Shown here piece after piece: positions 15,001 through 26,646 of a DNA stretch of 64,000 nt (its first letter is position 1; every line of letters begins with the position of its first letter). Under the pieces are notes generated by a model. That model was not told where the DNA came from. It searched no databases and worked only from the letters and a program-made list of their open reading frames with translations. A program made the translations under genes and the position numbers. The DNA is from Hyphochytrium catenoides. Lineage: Eukaryota; Sar; Hyphochytriomycetes; Hyphochytriales; Hyphochytriaceae. The DNA lies in the NCBI GenBank assembly GCA_900088475.1, contig FLMG01000350.1, positions 60,608 to 124,607 on the forward strand, given 5' to 3'.

Positions 15001-18000
15001 AAGACTGTTTGCATCTGCAGGTGACCCTAATTACCACAGAGTCGGGCTTCAAGAGAGATCTCCAGGTTCTCCAAAGCATCTTCCACACCAACATTTTCAG
15101 AATGGCTCGATTAGGCAGACTGGACAGTGGAGTTATTGATATTATTCCCCTTCAATGTGTGAGGAACATGCTGCATCAAAGCAGAACCATTTCAAATGAA
15201 GGGCATCAGGGGAGTACTTCAGCCGGGTTACCTCAGAGGGCAAGGAACATGATAGAGGAAATCAATAATTTTCTCCAAGTGTTCGAACATACCCAGACTA
15301 AGTTGCTCCAGCAGAATATGGAGCCTGATTTCCTAGCAGTGCTCAGAGATAGCGAGAGAGCTGTCCGAATCTACTGCGCTGGAACATCAATATTCCGTAT
15401 AATCCAAGAGGCTTACGCTGTGGCTGCAGCTGTCTTGGCAAAGGATACACGGCATGCCCTGGGGTCCAGTTCGGGACCCAGAATGATGTGCGGTAAGCCT
15501 CCAGGTCTTACTGCATGTAACGAGGATAGGTGGGGGGTGCTGACCAATGTGGGCTCGACCTTCGTTTTTGCATCCTTCAAACCAGTGTACTTCTCTCTTA
15601 TGGAGGACTTGCTGGTGATGGCTGTCAAAAACCTCACGAATATGGACAGAACGTTCGTGGACAATAGACTTGGACAAGCCTTGAAGCATCTGCAGGCTGT
15701 TTGTCTTAGAATTCCAAATAGTGGCTTCCTTGATCACTTTCAGCGACAGGCGGATGGCATGCTTATCGCTTTGAGAGCCTGCTTTGTGAAGGGCAGATTC
15801 AATGGTGAAGACGAGAGCGGCAAATCGTTGCTACGGAAAGCGGAGGTAAGAACCCCATAAACCCGAGATCTAGTTAGAGCCCAAGGACTAAGTGCCGTTA
15901 CATAGGAAGTCTTTGCGGCAGCTCAAGATATTGTCGACGAGGCAATTTTTGAGCCCTTTGAGAGCGTTTACACCCCTAAGATAAAGGACATCTTTAGAGA
16001 CCTTTACATATCCGTACAAAAGATTATTGCTCTCTACCTGCTGCCACATGCGGCCGCCGGAAGAGATGGGCAGCCCGTCAAAATGGTGGGTAAAAAAGTA
16101 GAAACAATCATGGAGAACGCCTAGATTATGACTAACATCTTGATCAAGGAGGTGATATTCCCGGAGCAAGACGGGTTAACCAAACGGCTGCCTGATCTGG
16201 AGAGCAGGTTGTTGATGGATACGATCACGCTAGATTCAATGTTGTGTCTGCCTTTCGTCAACATTCCCAATGGCCTAAGGCCACCTCCGCTCTCTTTATG
16301 GGGGGCTATCATGGCACCCGTTCGCCGTGCTAAGCTTTACGGCTACTACTTAGAGCTGAAAGTTTACTCGAAGAGATCTGTGGTCATCAAGCGACCTATC
16401 GCACTGAGCGGTCCAGACCAGGGTTCCTATCGAGGTAATCGGAACCAGCCCGGTGTCCTGAGTACCCAAAACCGCCAGTCATTAATCCAGATAGGCGGGT
16501 CGCCACAGCCCAAGGAAGAGTCCACGATCACAGGATTTACCACAAAACAGGAGCTAGACGTACCATCCTTCGTAAAACGAAGCCAAGACATATTGGACTC
16601 ATCTCACCTACGTATCGATCCCTTCTCGACTGAGATGATTCAAAAGCGTCGTATGAAGGCGATGGAGGAGGTCCCGATACTAGTCCGTCAGGCAGGAATT
16701 GCTTCAAGTATTATTTTTTGGTTGCTGACAGTCTTTTTGGTCCTCACGGTTTGGCGAGCTGAAGCCATTCTTGTGGCTCTATGGACCACCATGAGGTCTC
16801 CGTCTAGTGGGATGATCTCGCCAGCTTACCGTCGCGAGTATCGTCGTTACGTGGCATGGGATGAGTTCAAAAAGGCTATGAACGACCTGTTCAGCATCTG
16901 GTGAGATACATATCTTCAATTTGGAGAGGAATTGAGGAGAGGGTCATTACTGGCGTGAAAAATATGACTAGACAGCGGACGCGAGCAAATGTGAATACTG
17001 CAACACGGTGATTTGTTCTCTATTAGAGGGGTATATACGTTGCTAATGATTCTCTCCAGGCTCCCAACTAGTGGGTACCTTGGCCTGCGATGGTGGAGCA
17101 GCCGATGGTATCTGGCGGTGGCGATCGGGGTCCCATTCTTGTTGGTCTTTGGTATTCCCGCCGCTATTGGAGCCAGTTCAGCTTCTAGACTGGCCGCGAA
17201 TATGGAAGTTTTGGTCCTATTATATATCTCCTTTTGGTATCTCCTCGTTGTAGTGTCGATCATCAGGCTTAGCAGGAGGGGTCGGGAATATTATCACCAG
17301 CCTGAGCGTGAAGGAGTCCATCTCTGGCCTCCAAAAAAGTATTATGCCAATCAGGTAAGCCTTAATCTTCTTGCGAATAGGTCTGATTTCTCAGGGCTGC
17401 TATTAGATTGCCCTGATTTCCATCGTCGTGGAACTCATTCAGCAGAACTCTGACTCCCTTAAGGATACGATAAGGTAGGCCTAGCCAATAAACAGCGGCA
17501 ACTGTTTCTGAACGAAGCCATATAGGACCAATAACTCTGAGGTGTATTCGGAGACGTATGGTCCAGTGCTTGTCAGTTTCATTACCTTTTTCCATCTGGA
17601 TGGGCTAGTGCCCACCTCTCTAGCAGACAACCTTATCTATGTCATAGCCACGGTACGTACTTCATGTTATCTCAGATGTTGGACATAGGGTGCTAATGTA
17701 CGCGCTCCTGCCAGATAAAGCGTTATGGAGTTATCCTGATGCTCTGCATCTGGTTGTTAATTCTCAAGCTCGCAAACAGATTCAAAACCCTGCATGGGGT
17801 CAACTCTTTCCTGAGTATCCAGCTGCCGAAACTGATCTGTTCTGCCTTTTTTATGGTACTACAAAGAGTATCCCAGCTTTATCAGAGTAATATTAGCTGC
17901 TTAAAGGCCTCTACGTGTACAGGGAGTGACGTCAACGTGCTTCTCATTTTTGGCGTGCAATATCTCTGAGGGGAAAGTTCGTCTGCGGATTAATCCAGAG

Positions 18001-19380
18001 GTAGTATGTTGGACGGACGAACATAGCAGGTCTGTTCAATCCCATCTATAAAGGAATATAGCCGAGTGCTCTCTGACCCACACGCATATAGATATGCAAT
18101 AACGGGACTCTTAGGGATTGGGATTTTTTTTCCGTTAGCCTGCTTAACCTACGGAATGACCCAGGTCAAGAGGGCTGCCCTCCACAAATAGACAAGTTGT
18201 ATCATTGCAGAACAGACCAGCCTCAGCATTTTACCTTTAGGGCTTTACTTCCACTTGGTTTGCTTATTAACTTTGCGTTGCTCTCGGAGTCTCCTATCAC
18301 TTCTCGATAAGAAGTGCAGGAATCGCCTACAATACTAGCAAGGTATTACCCGCACTGGTTTGACGATCCTTCTTTTTTTTCTCCTTTGGTCCGCAGGTAC
18401 TGTTTCCGGATGAGACCTTGGACATCCGGAGAGCACCAGTAATTGTGATGGCCACACAATTAATGCGTACCTTTATCATGTTGATCTCAACATTTTTCCC
18501 GGAGCGCGTGGAGTGGATTATAATTAGTGGGGTCATGTCAAACCTTTGTATGACCTTGCTCACAGGATTGCTGCAATCAACGTCGTTTTGGTAAGTGGTT
18601 GAGTTCTTTAAGAGGTCCAGTTGGAGCATATGAGGACCAGCTCTTACCACTAAAAAAATCTAGGACTTTACGGGTAATACAGTCAGCCACCTATGCATCT
18701 GCGTTTTGGACCGGCCTGTGCACGGTGACAGAGCTTGGGTCAAATGGGAAGGCCAGTAGTTTACTGGAAAGCCGTCGACTGTGGATGGGGTGGGCCGCAA
18801 TTTTCGGGGCCGCCTCTGTCCTGGTACTGAGAGGGGTTAAACTTCGCAGCGATGAGGTCAAGCTTGAACTTGGTAAGAGCATCAAGAAGAGCGTACTTGC
18901 CCTTCAGCGCCGGAAACTTAAACTGTCCGAGCAAGAAGTCAATTTTTTGACGAAGGCCAGACAAAGTGCAGAGTTAGTAGAAGAAAGTCGGTGGCATCAC
19001 CTGCGTACCTCTGCCACGCACGATTGGTACCCCGAAATCTGGAACATGGACGGGGAGGTTTCATTCGTTGGCAGTAGACCTAAACAAGAGTCTACCAAGG
19101 GACGTAGTGGCGAGAGCTTTATATCAACGTGGCTTGAAACGCTCCCTTTCTGCTCAGAGAAACATCCATTTTTGAAGAAGTCAAAGAGTCTCATCTCTTC
19201 TCCTTTGATGGAAAAGCATAACTTTATTGTCACATCCAAGATGATTGTAGATAAGCTGGCGTTAAGCAAATCGAAGCCTAATGCTTTCAAACACCAGGTC
19301 CGACAACAGGTAATATGAAAACTCTGACATCAATAAAGAAATATTTGTAACAGATGGCTAGTTTCTTCAGCCTGCGCTAG
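1..19380 (+). CDS. Giant ARM/HEAT-like helical protein with C-terminal polytopic membrane region (5' partial)
   Basis: The gene enters from the left edge and reads through many exons. The largest is one uninterrupted exon of about 2,200 codons ending near 8,380. I estimate more than 5,000 residues in the window. The sequence is Leu-rich, amphipathic and helical throughout, typical of an alpha-solenoid scaffold, with no catalytic motif that I recognise. Junctions such as 8,653/8,723, 13,914/13,981, 15,846/15,906 and 16,085/16,125 keep the frame open. That carries the solenoid into a region beginning near 16,669 with several hydrophobic segments, followed by a basic C-terminal tail. The tail can end directly at 19,318 (QQVI-stop). 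Alternatively it can splice a 44 bp intron at 19,316-19,359 and end at a TAG at 19,378. Size suggests a scaffold such as a giant HEAT, nucleoporin-like or ubiquitin-ligase-like protein, but I cannot assign a family. A separate membrane-protein gene starting near 16,128 remains possible. Confidence 0.7.
6352..6393 (+). repeat. In-frame 21-bp tandem duplication in the giant gene
   Basis: Two adjacent 21-base units (6,352-6,372 and 6,373-6,393) differ at one base and encode the repeated heptapeptide PTIKSLD / PTIESLD. The duplication keeps the frame and lies in a low-complexity charged loop between helical stretches. Confidence 0.85.
13905..13938 (+). repeat. 17-bp tandem duplication of a 5' splice site
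   Basis: The unit TGTGAAGGTAAGGCGCA is present twice in perfect tandem at 13,905-13,921 and 13,922-13,938. It spans an exon end (GTGAAG) and its GTAAGG donor, so two identical donors sit 17 bp apart. The upstream donor keeps the frame into the next exon near 13,981. Use of the downstream one would add 17 bases, including an in-frame TGA. Confidence 0.9.
16669..19318 (+). other. Polytopic membrane region at the end of the giant gene
   Basis: Exons here encode repeated hydrophobic segments. One lies near 16,690-16,790 (IIFWLLTVFLVLTVW). Two lie at 17,110-17,265 (VAIGVPFLLVFGIPAAIG and VLVLLYISFWYLLVVVSII). Others are at 17,410-17,475, 17,725-17,765, 18,105-18,160 (TGLLGIGIFFPLACLTYG) and 18,430-18,590, and a last one is near 18,780-18,835. 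They are separated by small introns, for example about 16,903-17,059, 17,356-17,406 and 17,476-17,521. The tail after 18,840 is basic and Ser-rich with a possible coiled coil. The exon at 15,906-16,085 joins in phase to both sides, which favours one protein with the upstream solenoid. I recognise no transporter or receptor family, and exons between 17,890 and 18,395 are uncertain. Confidence 0.55.
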
Positions 19381-22300
19381 AGATCGGTGTCGGCAATGAA
19401 GTCTAACCCAGACGAGGGAACACAACCAACCAAGGTTGATTTCCCCAGCAGCTGCTCCCTAATCTTGAAGTTAGGTGCGCAGTCTTTGTCCTTGCCTTCA
19501 TAATACGTCAAACCTAGGTATCTGAATCACGGTCAGCAGAACATAGGTCTACTCGTTACATGATTGGGGAATGGCGTACCCTCTTTGAGGCATGCCGCTT
19601 CCTTCTTCCGAATACCAGCTGGCATTAAGTGTCCATCCAGGGATTAATTTGCCACGTTCCCAGCCAAAAAATGAGTCTTGCCAATTTTGTCCCTTAAGAG
19701 TTTTTGGTTTAGACAAGATGTGGAGAGTTGAGGAGAGCACCACTCAGCTGATTCTTACCGGTTCTTCTAAGGCTAAGAGCATCAACAAGCGAGCAATCTC
19801 CCTGTCCTCTCGCTGTGATAGTTCGAGCTCGTAGTACTCCTTTTATGCAACATCATCATGTGACCAAAATAAACGCATATGATCAGGTCAGAATATCACC
19901 TGCGGCTTCATTGGTGACCAGAAATTGAGCCAGCCTATCCTATGGATGACATTAGCCGTTTCTCTTTCGTCCAGCTCAGCGAGGATCTGACATTTCAAGA
20001 GTATGAGAGCAGTGAAGGGTATGCTATGGTTACTGACGTACTCGGTCAAAGTTCTCCAAATCAACAATGCGGGAAAAGAGTGTGATGACCGCCTCAATCC
20101 GAGAGCGTTGAAATTCAACTGGCCAACGTCTCAGAAGTGTCACGATCTGCTTTCCAATGTCATTGGTTTGGACTGCTCCTTAGTCTATCGAGGCAGAATG
20201 TGTACCTGGACCGAAGAGACGTTTTTCACAAAGACTTGCTGATGCAGCTCCATCAAAAACCTTGAAGCCGTCCACACCAGAGTCTACGAGCAAATACCCA
20301 ATAAGTCTCAAGGAGGGTCGATGAGGAAAAATGAGCAGCCTACCTCATTTTCTTTGTTAGTTATGCTAACTTGCTTGATGGTGTCAACCATATCGTAATG
20401 CCCATTGGCACCAGAGGCCCGGAACCGGTGCAGGATCTCAAAAGTCTCTTTAGTTCTCTTTGGCTTATACGTCTCGTATGTTTGCTGGTAGAAGTCAAAG
20501 GGACGTCACAAGCAGTCGATACTTTCCACAAGGCGTAGTACGATAGAGCTACCGGCTCATTAGCTTCAGATCCATCTTCTGCTGTGAAGCGGAGAAGGAA
20601 GCAAGTCCTTAGACCTAATGATTCTGACTTGTCTGTGATGCCATAGGGGTGTAGACCCGATAAACGTAATGCTGAACTCTTACCTCTGCTGCCGCAAGAT
20701 TCGTTAAAACTATCCAAACAAAGTGCCCTTATGACGTCCTGGAATCTGTCACCTCAGCTAGTCAGTTCAGGACACTTGCAACTGGTGACTGGTAAGGCTA
20801 CTTGCCTGTTCGAGGACATAGCGGTTTCGGGGGAAGGTCTGCTGGTGGAAACATAATCTAACTCTAGGAAGCCCGATGGAGGCAGCTTGACCATGAACTC
20901 AGTGTTTAGGGTAAGGCGCACCCCATTATAGTATTCATTTCGAAAATTGCTCCAGTTTCCCTGCACGTCTCGAGCTCAATGGCTAATCTAACATCTTTTA
21001 AAATTCACTGAAGGGTGACGTACAGTTTGACTCAAATCTTGGATCGTGGGATTGGTCCGCTTCCTGTTCTCGACCTCCAGAACATTGGCTTCAATTAGCC
21101 TTTTTAAAGCTAATCTGTCCATAGGGTCTGAAAGGTCCAGTCGGTAGTGCCCTGTCAGGAACTTTTTAGCAAATATTGGAGGCTTGGTATCGGTTTGGGT
21201 AACTACCGGTCAGCAACCCTACGATGGGACCGTAAGCCTGCCCCAAAAAGTGCTGCAGTCGACGTTTCTCCTTGCCGTCGAGGTTTGAGTTCATCAGCAG
21301 ATGGGCGTGACGGTTGCTCACCATGTAGGGAAGTAGCTTCAACAGTGCATGGACCTAGAAGATATGTTGACGAGTACGGTCTCAACTTTACTTAAACGAC
21401 GGTTTTTTTGGCAGGTTTACCTTATCTAGTTCACCTAGAACTTCATCAAGCACTCTCTGCGCCTCGTCAGCTTTAAATAGCAGTTCTCCCATAACGGTAT
21501 CTAGCACTTGAACCTTGTTCTGGAGCTTGTTGAGGTTTTGAATTAACCTCGAGACGCCAGTTTCCGTTATTGTATGGCGACGAGGCTTCAGTTTTTGTAA
21601 GTCTTGCATTTCTATCTTCAGCTTGCCCTTAGGACAGAAAAATTGTCACCCATTGCCTGTGTCTCTCCAGTTAGAGCGATATACTTGTCCTTACGTTATC
21701 CGGGAGATCGTAGGGGGCCCCTGAGCATTGTTCCACAAGAGGACGTATGGTCCTCTTCCTCTCCGCAAAAATGGTGTGCTTAAGGTACGAATGTCAGTCC
21801 TCGGGCGTTGTCTTGTCCGATATCTGTAGTTAGCCGTACCACGATGTCCACAAACTCGTCGAGCTCCACCTTTCCAGTGTTATTCATGTCATGACGAGCA
21901 ACCAGCTGTTCGGCTTCCCCCATGACTGGCTGTAGACCTAGAAGTCTAGAATAATGAAATTTATCAAGAACTTGCTGCCCTCACGGTCATGGTGGTTTAA
22001 CTTCTTACCTCATCCCCTTTTCGAGCTCTGCAGCGGAGATGTCTCCCGAACCATCGACATCCAAGTCCCCAAACAACTTTGACAGGGTCAGAGCATGAAG
22101 CTGCGGCATATTATGCTTAAAAGGAATAACCGGGTGCCAGATGGCAAATATGAAGAGAAGGTACCTTGCCGTCATTCTCCAAAGTACAGATAGATGCCCG
22201 CATGATTGGGTCACTCTTCCTCACTAACACGACATTTGTAAGTACGCCAGAGGCTGATGTATGCTCAACAGAGCACAGTTCGACACCAGGGCGTTGCTCT

Positions 22301-24638
22301 GCAATCCGAAAGATCTCTCGAGCTACTGCTCTATCGTACGCTGCTGTCATGTCTAAGACATGAGTCCCTTCAGAGAGAGGCAGTTTATTGAGCGCCTCTA
22401 AACTGTACTTTGAACGTAGGGTTAGCCTACCAGCAGGATTCTCGGAGTCGAACTTGTGACTATCATCGGTCCGCCCTCCTAGGTTGCAGTCGGATAGATT
22501 GACTTCCAGATTTCGTGTCACTGGACCAGCCACATGCTGCAGAAGAGCTTTGCACCCTTTGCTCCCCAGAGGGTTACCTGGGGTTCAGGAAGAATTTTCC
22601 TTAGTCCAACGGTCTGTTATTCTCTTCTACTGTGACTTTGCGAAAGCTGACCAGCTACCCCAATGTATTCGATCGTCTTATTCCGGTTCAAACTGCTCGC
22701 AAGGACGTACGCAGCATGAGCGGAGATGTTGTTGTTTCCTAGCTCGAGCCTCAGCAATGCCTTGTTCATTGCCACTGCATCTGCTAGGCTGGATGCTCCG
22801 GCATCACCAAAACCGTTATATGATAGATTGAGCTGATCAAAAGGAAGAGGTACGAAGAGATTATACATAGGTAGATGACCATGGTTCAGTCGCTTATCGT
22901 CTTTCTACCTCTGTCAAGGTGGCGTTAATCAGCAAGCTCTTTCCAATGTCAGAGGCACTGTTCAGTCGTATAGTATTCCAGCTGATATCCAGCTTCTTTA
23001 GTGTCCTATTCTCAGACAGCATTGACCCGATCGCCTTACCCCCTGTGATAACGGAGGGCTGACCCAAGAGAAAAATAGAGTTATGCGACTTATCCGCAAA
23101 AAGAACATTGTTTTGTTGCGGGAGAAGTACGTACCATTACGACGTTGAGGCTTTCAGATGTTCCAATCACATTCTTCGATAAGTCAAGCTCGAGAATCGT
23201 AGTGTTTCTTCTCATAGCTTCCATTAGCACTCTGCACTCTCGGTCATCAATATCGGCCATGGAAACGACTAGCTTCTGCAGACGACAGTCTGGGTTGTTG
23301 ATAAATGTGGCCAAATTTGCCGCTGCGACCACATCAATCTTGTTTCTGGAGAGGTCCAAGTGTACCTTGAAGGTGTCGGTTAACATAGATAGTCCATTGG
23401 CGAGGCATTACATTAGCAGACTTCAGATATGGTTACCAATTCAGACTTTTGTCTTAACGCAGCGAGCAGAGGAGCAAGGCCTGGCACGAAGAAGGGATTA
23501 GTTTATTGTGGCCAATTCGTCCTCCCAGGCCCTCTGCCTTACCCCTATCGCTGAGCCGGTTGTCTCTAACGTTGACACTCTCTATTGGATTTGGTAGGTT
23601 GGCAACACATTCTGCAAGCATGGAACAAAGGTCGTCGCCCATGCCTTGATGTTGCAGTTGGATGTTCTGGCAGTGTATGAGGTAAGACAGGTACTTGATG
23701 AGGTGCAGTCCTTACACTTACAGGCATCAAGGACCTTCTAATGATAAGGTGTGCACGCGGAGGCAAACCTCTCTCCACCATTCTTCTCAGGAACGTGTGG
23801 CGGGGGCTCGCTAGCTCTTCCGCTGTCAGGGGAAGATCGCACCCGCTATCCACCTCATTGATGACCGTTGGTACTTCTTTTGGACCATCGCTCAGCACTT
23901 AAGATCGTGATCAGATCGACATCTGAGAGTTAGTCGGAGTCGTTGTTTCATCGTACTACCTGGAAGGACGACCTTTGCTTTCGGGACACAAGTACCTCTG
24001 CTCGCATCGGACGCCTTTTGTGCCAATTTATTATAGATACTGGTAAACTCTCGTGCCTGACGAGCATGTCGAGAGTCAAATGGAGCATTCACAAAAGAAA
24101 ATTAGGAACTTCAGGAACACCTTTCTCTCGTCAAAGTCAGTTCTCATCACGCAGGGGATGGGGGATACAGCCCTGACATTGTCCGTTAATCGATCCAACC
24201 GACCTAGACGACAAGGATATCAGTACTAAGTGCTGGTGCTTATTAGAGTCTTAACATCCCGCAAGTAATGGCCATACCTGGCTTTGGGGGTGAAGGATGG
24301 TGCCCACTTCCTCGCATTAAGGCTTGGAAAGCCTCCTCCTCTCGTTCTAAGCTCTTCTTTCGTCGACTAAATAAGCTGTCCACATCTTGGTTTCCAGCAC
24401 TTAATGGCCGCTGGAGACTCGCGGATATATCGCAACTATCTCTGACACCATTTGATTGGCTAATTATAGGTGAAGCTGTTGCCATACAAGTGGTTGGAGT
24501 CCATGACCCAGTCAATAAAGCCGGGTTATCGTGGAGGAAGATTTTCTCAGGAGCCTCTGCTGGCAGTAAGCGCTGATCCTTCAAGTGATCTCTGCCGCTG
24601 TTACTACCCTTAGCGTTAGACTTGCTTGGGCTGGCCAT
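19377..24638 (-). CDS. Leucine-rich-repeat (RNase-inhibitor type) protein with EF-hand
   Basis: The gene starts at ATG 24,638 (MASPSKSN) and ends at TAG 19,377-19,379, with many introns. I estimate roughly 1,200 residues. The N-terminal exon is Ser-rich and polar. A series of LRR units follows, read at 23,650-22,620: IESVNVRDNRLSDRG, LDLSRNKIDVVAAANLA, LELDLSKNVIG, LNLSYNGFGDAGASSLADA and LELGNNNISAHAAYVL. These match RI-type repeats. At 22,090-22,010 is a good EF-hand loop (DLDVDGSGDISAAELEKG), indicating calcium binding. A short coiled segment lies at 21,609-21,390. The C-terminal half (20,970-19,377) contains a block reading NVIHRIGWLNFWSPMKP and then two last exons ending in GLDFIADTDL. 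The C-terminal domain is unassigned; I infer a calcium-responsive scaffold. It is convergent with the giant gene. Confidence 0.75.
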
Positions 24639-24655
24639 GGTGAATATTGAACTTC

Positions 24656-25800
24656 AAGCGTGTGTCTGATGTGGCTCCGTCAGCCTCGAAATTTTTGTCC
24701 CCGAGCCTACCACCCTTACGATCAGTCGGCGGCGGTTAAAGTATGGACTCATCAGCTTGTTCAGGAGCAATCCCTCTGTCCAGTCGCCAGCCACTGTAAA
24801 CCAGCTGCTAGCGGCGGCAGCAGGAGACACTGCACATGAAAAGCTTCTTGTTTGGGCCGCATACACGACGCTAAAAGAGTTTGTATCGGCATATACGCCG
24901 CGCCGAAGATACTGTGAGTGAATGTAAGGGTCAGAAGAGTTGTTCCGGCAGCCAGTTGAAAGGTCAGTCTTTGTGTTTTTCCTTCTCCGCTGCTCCCATC
25001 ATCGCGTCTAACGAGCCTTTTTAAAAGAAGCGGCGGCGGAACAGTACTACCGTTTTATACCTTTTACTTACCGTCGCAGTTATCATCCCAGTAATAGAAG
25101 ATGTAACGTCTTCAAACAATGACATCTCGTCTCCCTCTTACCACAAAGATTACTTAGCTAACACGAGCACTCTGTCTCCTCTGCTGGAGCGAATGTTTGG
25201 AGTACTGTAACGACTCGACTCATCCTTCCTTGTGGTGAAGAACATGATGTAGGTAGTACATGATCGCCCACATACCACAATAGTCACGGAAGAGCAAGGT
25301 GCGAGAGGATGAAGCGACCTCGGGAACCTCCTCCTTCCTCTCGTCCCGTTCCTTCCATCATCGCAGCTTTCCCACATCTTCATTTTTGGGTTGACCTGGG
25401 CTTTCCACAGCCTCATTATTATACTAGTAAAGCGTCTCAAATAACTATCATGCTATTGCTTCCATTAGTGAAAGATCGACTTCCCTCAAAGGTGTAGTTG
25501 GTGCGGTGGTGACGGATACTACTGAGCCCTTCTTCTGAAGAATTACGAGCTCAAAGATCGACGGCGGCGTGCCGCTTCGCTTTCACTCGCCTACTACGAA
25601 ACTCTCGCATCGGAGGAGGACGTTTGACGTCACTATTGCTACCTCTTCGCCGGAGGACGTTGTTTGAGGGCACTGAAGAAGCGACTCCTTAGTCGGAGGA
25701 TAGCTTTACTACTACTCTGATTAAGATGTCCTTATAAAAGCAACCCACTAAACGGGCACTACTAAGATAATGAGGAGGTTGTATTCCTAGTCTGAGCTTA
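24656..25800. other. Spacer upstream of the LRR gene, no confident gene
   Basis: An open frame at 24,866-24,654 (-) lies immediately upstream of the LRR gene start. It could be 5' UTR or an upstream exon, but it shows no recognisable motif. The stretch 25,550-25,700 has several irregular copies of a CGGAGGA-type motif. I see no supported coding region. Confidence 0.4.
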
Positions 25801-25831
25801 CTAACTATTCTATTGAATTGATCAACCATGT

Positions 25832-25929
25832 AAGGAAGACGAGTGTGACGGGCAAGGAAAACCTATGACGAGCATTAATCATTAATAGAGAGTCTAGAGG
25901 ACAACGTGTTTGCGTAATAGCTTCTCCTT
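25832..25929 (+). repeat. Dispersed repeat, copy A
   Basis: A segment of about 100 bp starting AAGGAAGACGAGTGTGACGG matches the segment at 26,541-26,646 at most positions, with small indels. The shared parts include GTGTGACGGGCAA, GAGTCTAGA and GACAACGTG. It lies just beyond the end of the retroelement pol remnant on the minus strand. Confidence 0.8.
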
Positions 25930-26009
25930 ACACTTTCTACCCTTCTAAGTAATAACCTTTCCACGTCCTCTGAACAGAAGGGGCGGGAAACAAAACGAAG
26001 AAGGAGGGT

Positions 26010-26510
26010 GTGCTCTCTGTTTTGCCAAAAGTCTATGAGAAAATCGTCCGCATGAGTAACCATAGCCTCTGGTTCTCAAGAAGCATCGTGGTCCGGGTAA
26101 CCCTTCCTCTTAAGTATTGACGACGTCCTTTGAACAAACGCGTATCTCTCTAATATAGCTTCTACCTCGAACTCCTCATGTCCATCGACTATTTATATCT
26201 GGCGGAGGCCTATCGTGTTTGTCTGTGACTCCATAGGAGAAGATGGTCCTTCAACTGCGAAACATGAAAGACAGGGTGGTGACTGTTTGTACGTAACCGG
26301 TAGAGTTAGACGGTTTTATGCTGTAGCAGAGATCAATCGTTATATCGGAAAGTGGCCCTGATCCGTTCGTAATGAGAAGTCAGAGCAGAGGTTTTGATCA
26401 GGACCATATCACCAACCTTAAAGCTGACATCTTTGCGATGCTCGTTGGCCTGTAGTGCTTGAGCTTGTTGTTGTGCCCGGCGAAGATTGTCCCCGGGGGC
26501 TCATTGCAGT
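26010..26510 (-). mobile_element. Decayed Ty3/gypsy (chromovirus) integrase C-terminus and chromodomain
   Basis: On the minus strand, about 26,500-26,370 encodes an RRAQQQAQALQANEHRKDV stretch followed by FKVGDMVLIKT. This is the typical integrase C-terminal 'basic stretch then VGD-V-L' motif. About 26,283-26,240 encodes HPVFHVSQLKDHL, a near-canonical Ty3/gypsy motif. About 26,104-26,070 encodes KGYPDHDAS, a stop, then EPEAMV, which fits a chromodomain with an internal stop. Frame shifts and stops separate the blocks, so this is a dead fragment. The reverse transcriptase, RNase H and integrase core were not found in the window. The order of motifs supports a minus-strand insertion. Confidence 0.8.
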
Positions 26511-26540
26511 CCAGTCTCAATGGCTCAGCTACGAAATGGA

Positions 26541-26646
26541 AGGAAGATGAGTGTGACGGGCAACGAAAAGTTATGAACGAGCATGAATCATTTAATAGGG
26601 AGTCTAGATGACAACGTGGGCTTGCGTAAGGAGGAGGTTTCTCCTT
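26541..26646 (+). repeat. Dispersed repeat, copy B
   Basis: This is the second, same-orientation copy of the segment at 25,832-25,929. It lies just upstream (in minus-strand sense) of the integrase C-terminal remnant. The two copies bracket the pol fragment, so they may be parts of two nested or duplicated element copies, or LTR-derived sequence. Confidence 0.75.

Noticed and set aside
24654-24866. Minus-strand frame upstream of the LRR gene
   Set aside because: It stops before the LRR gene ATG and has no motif; it could be 5' UTR.
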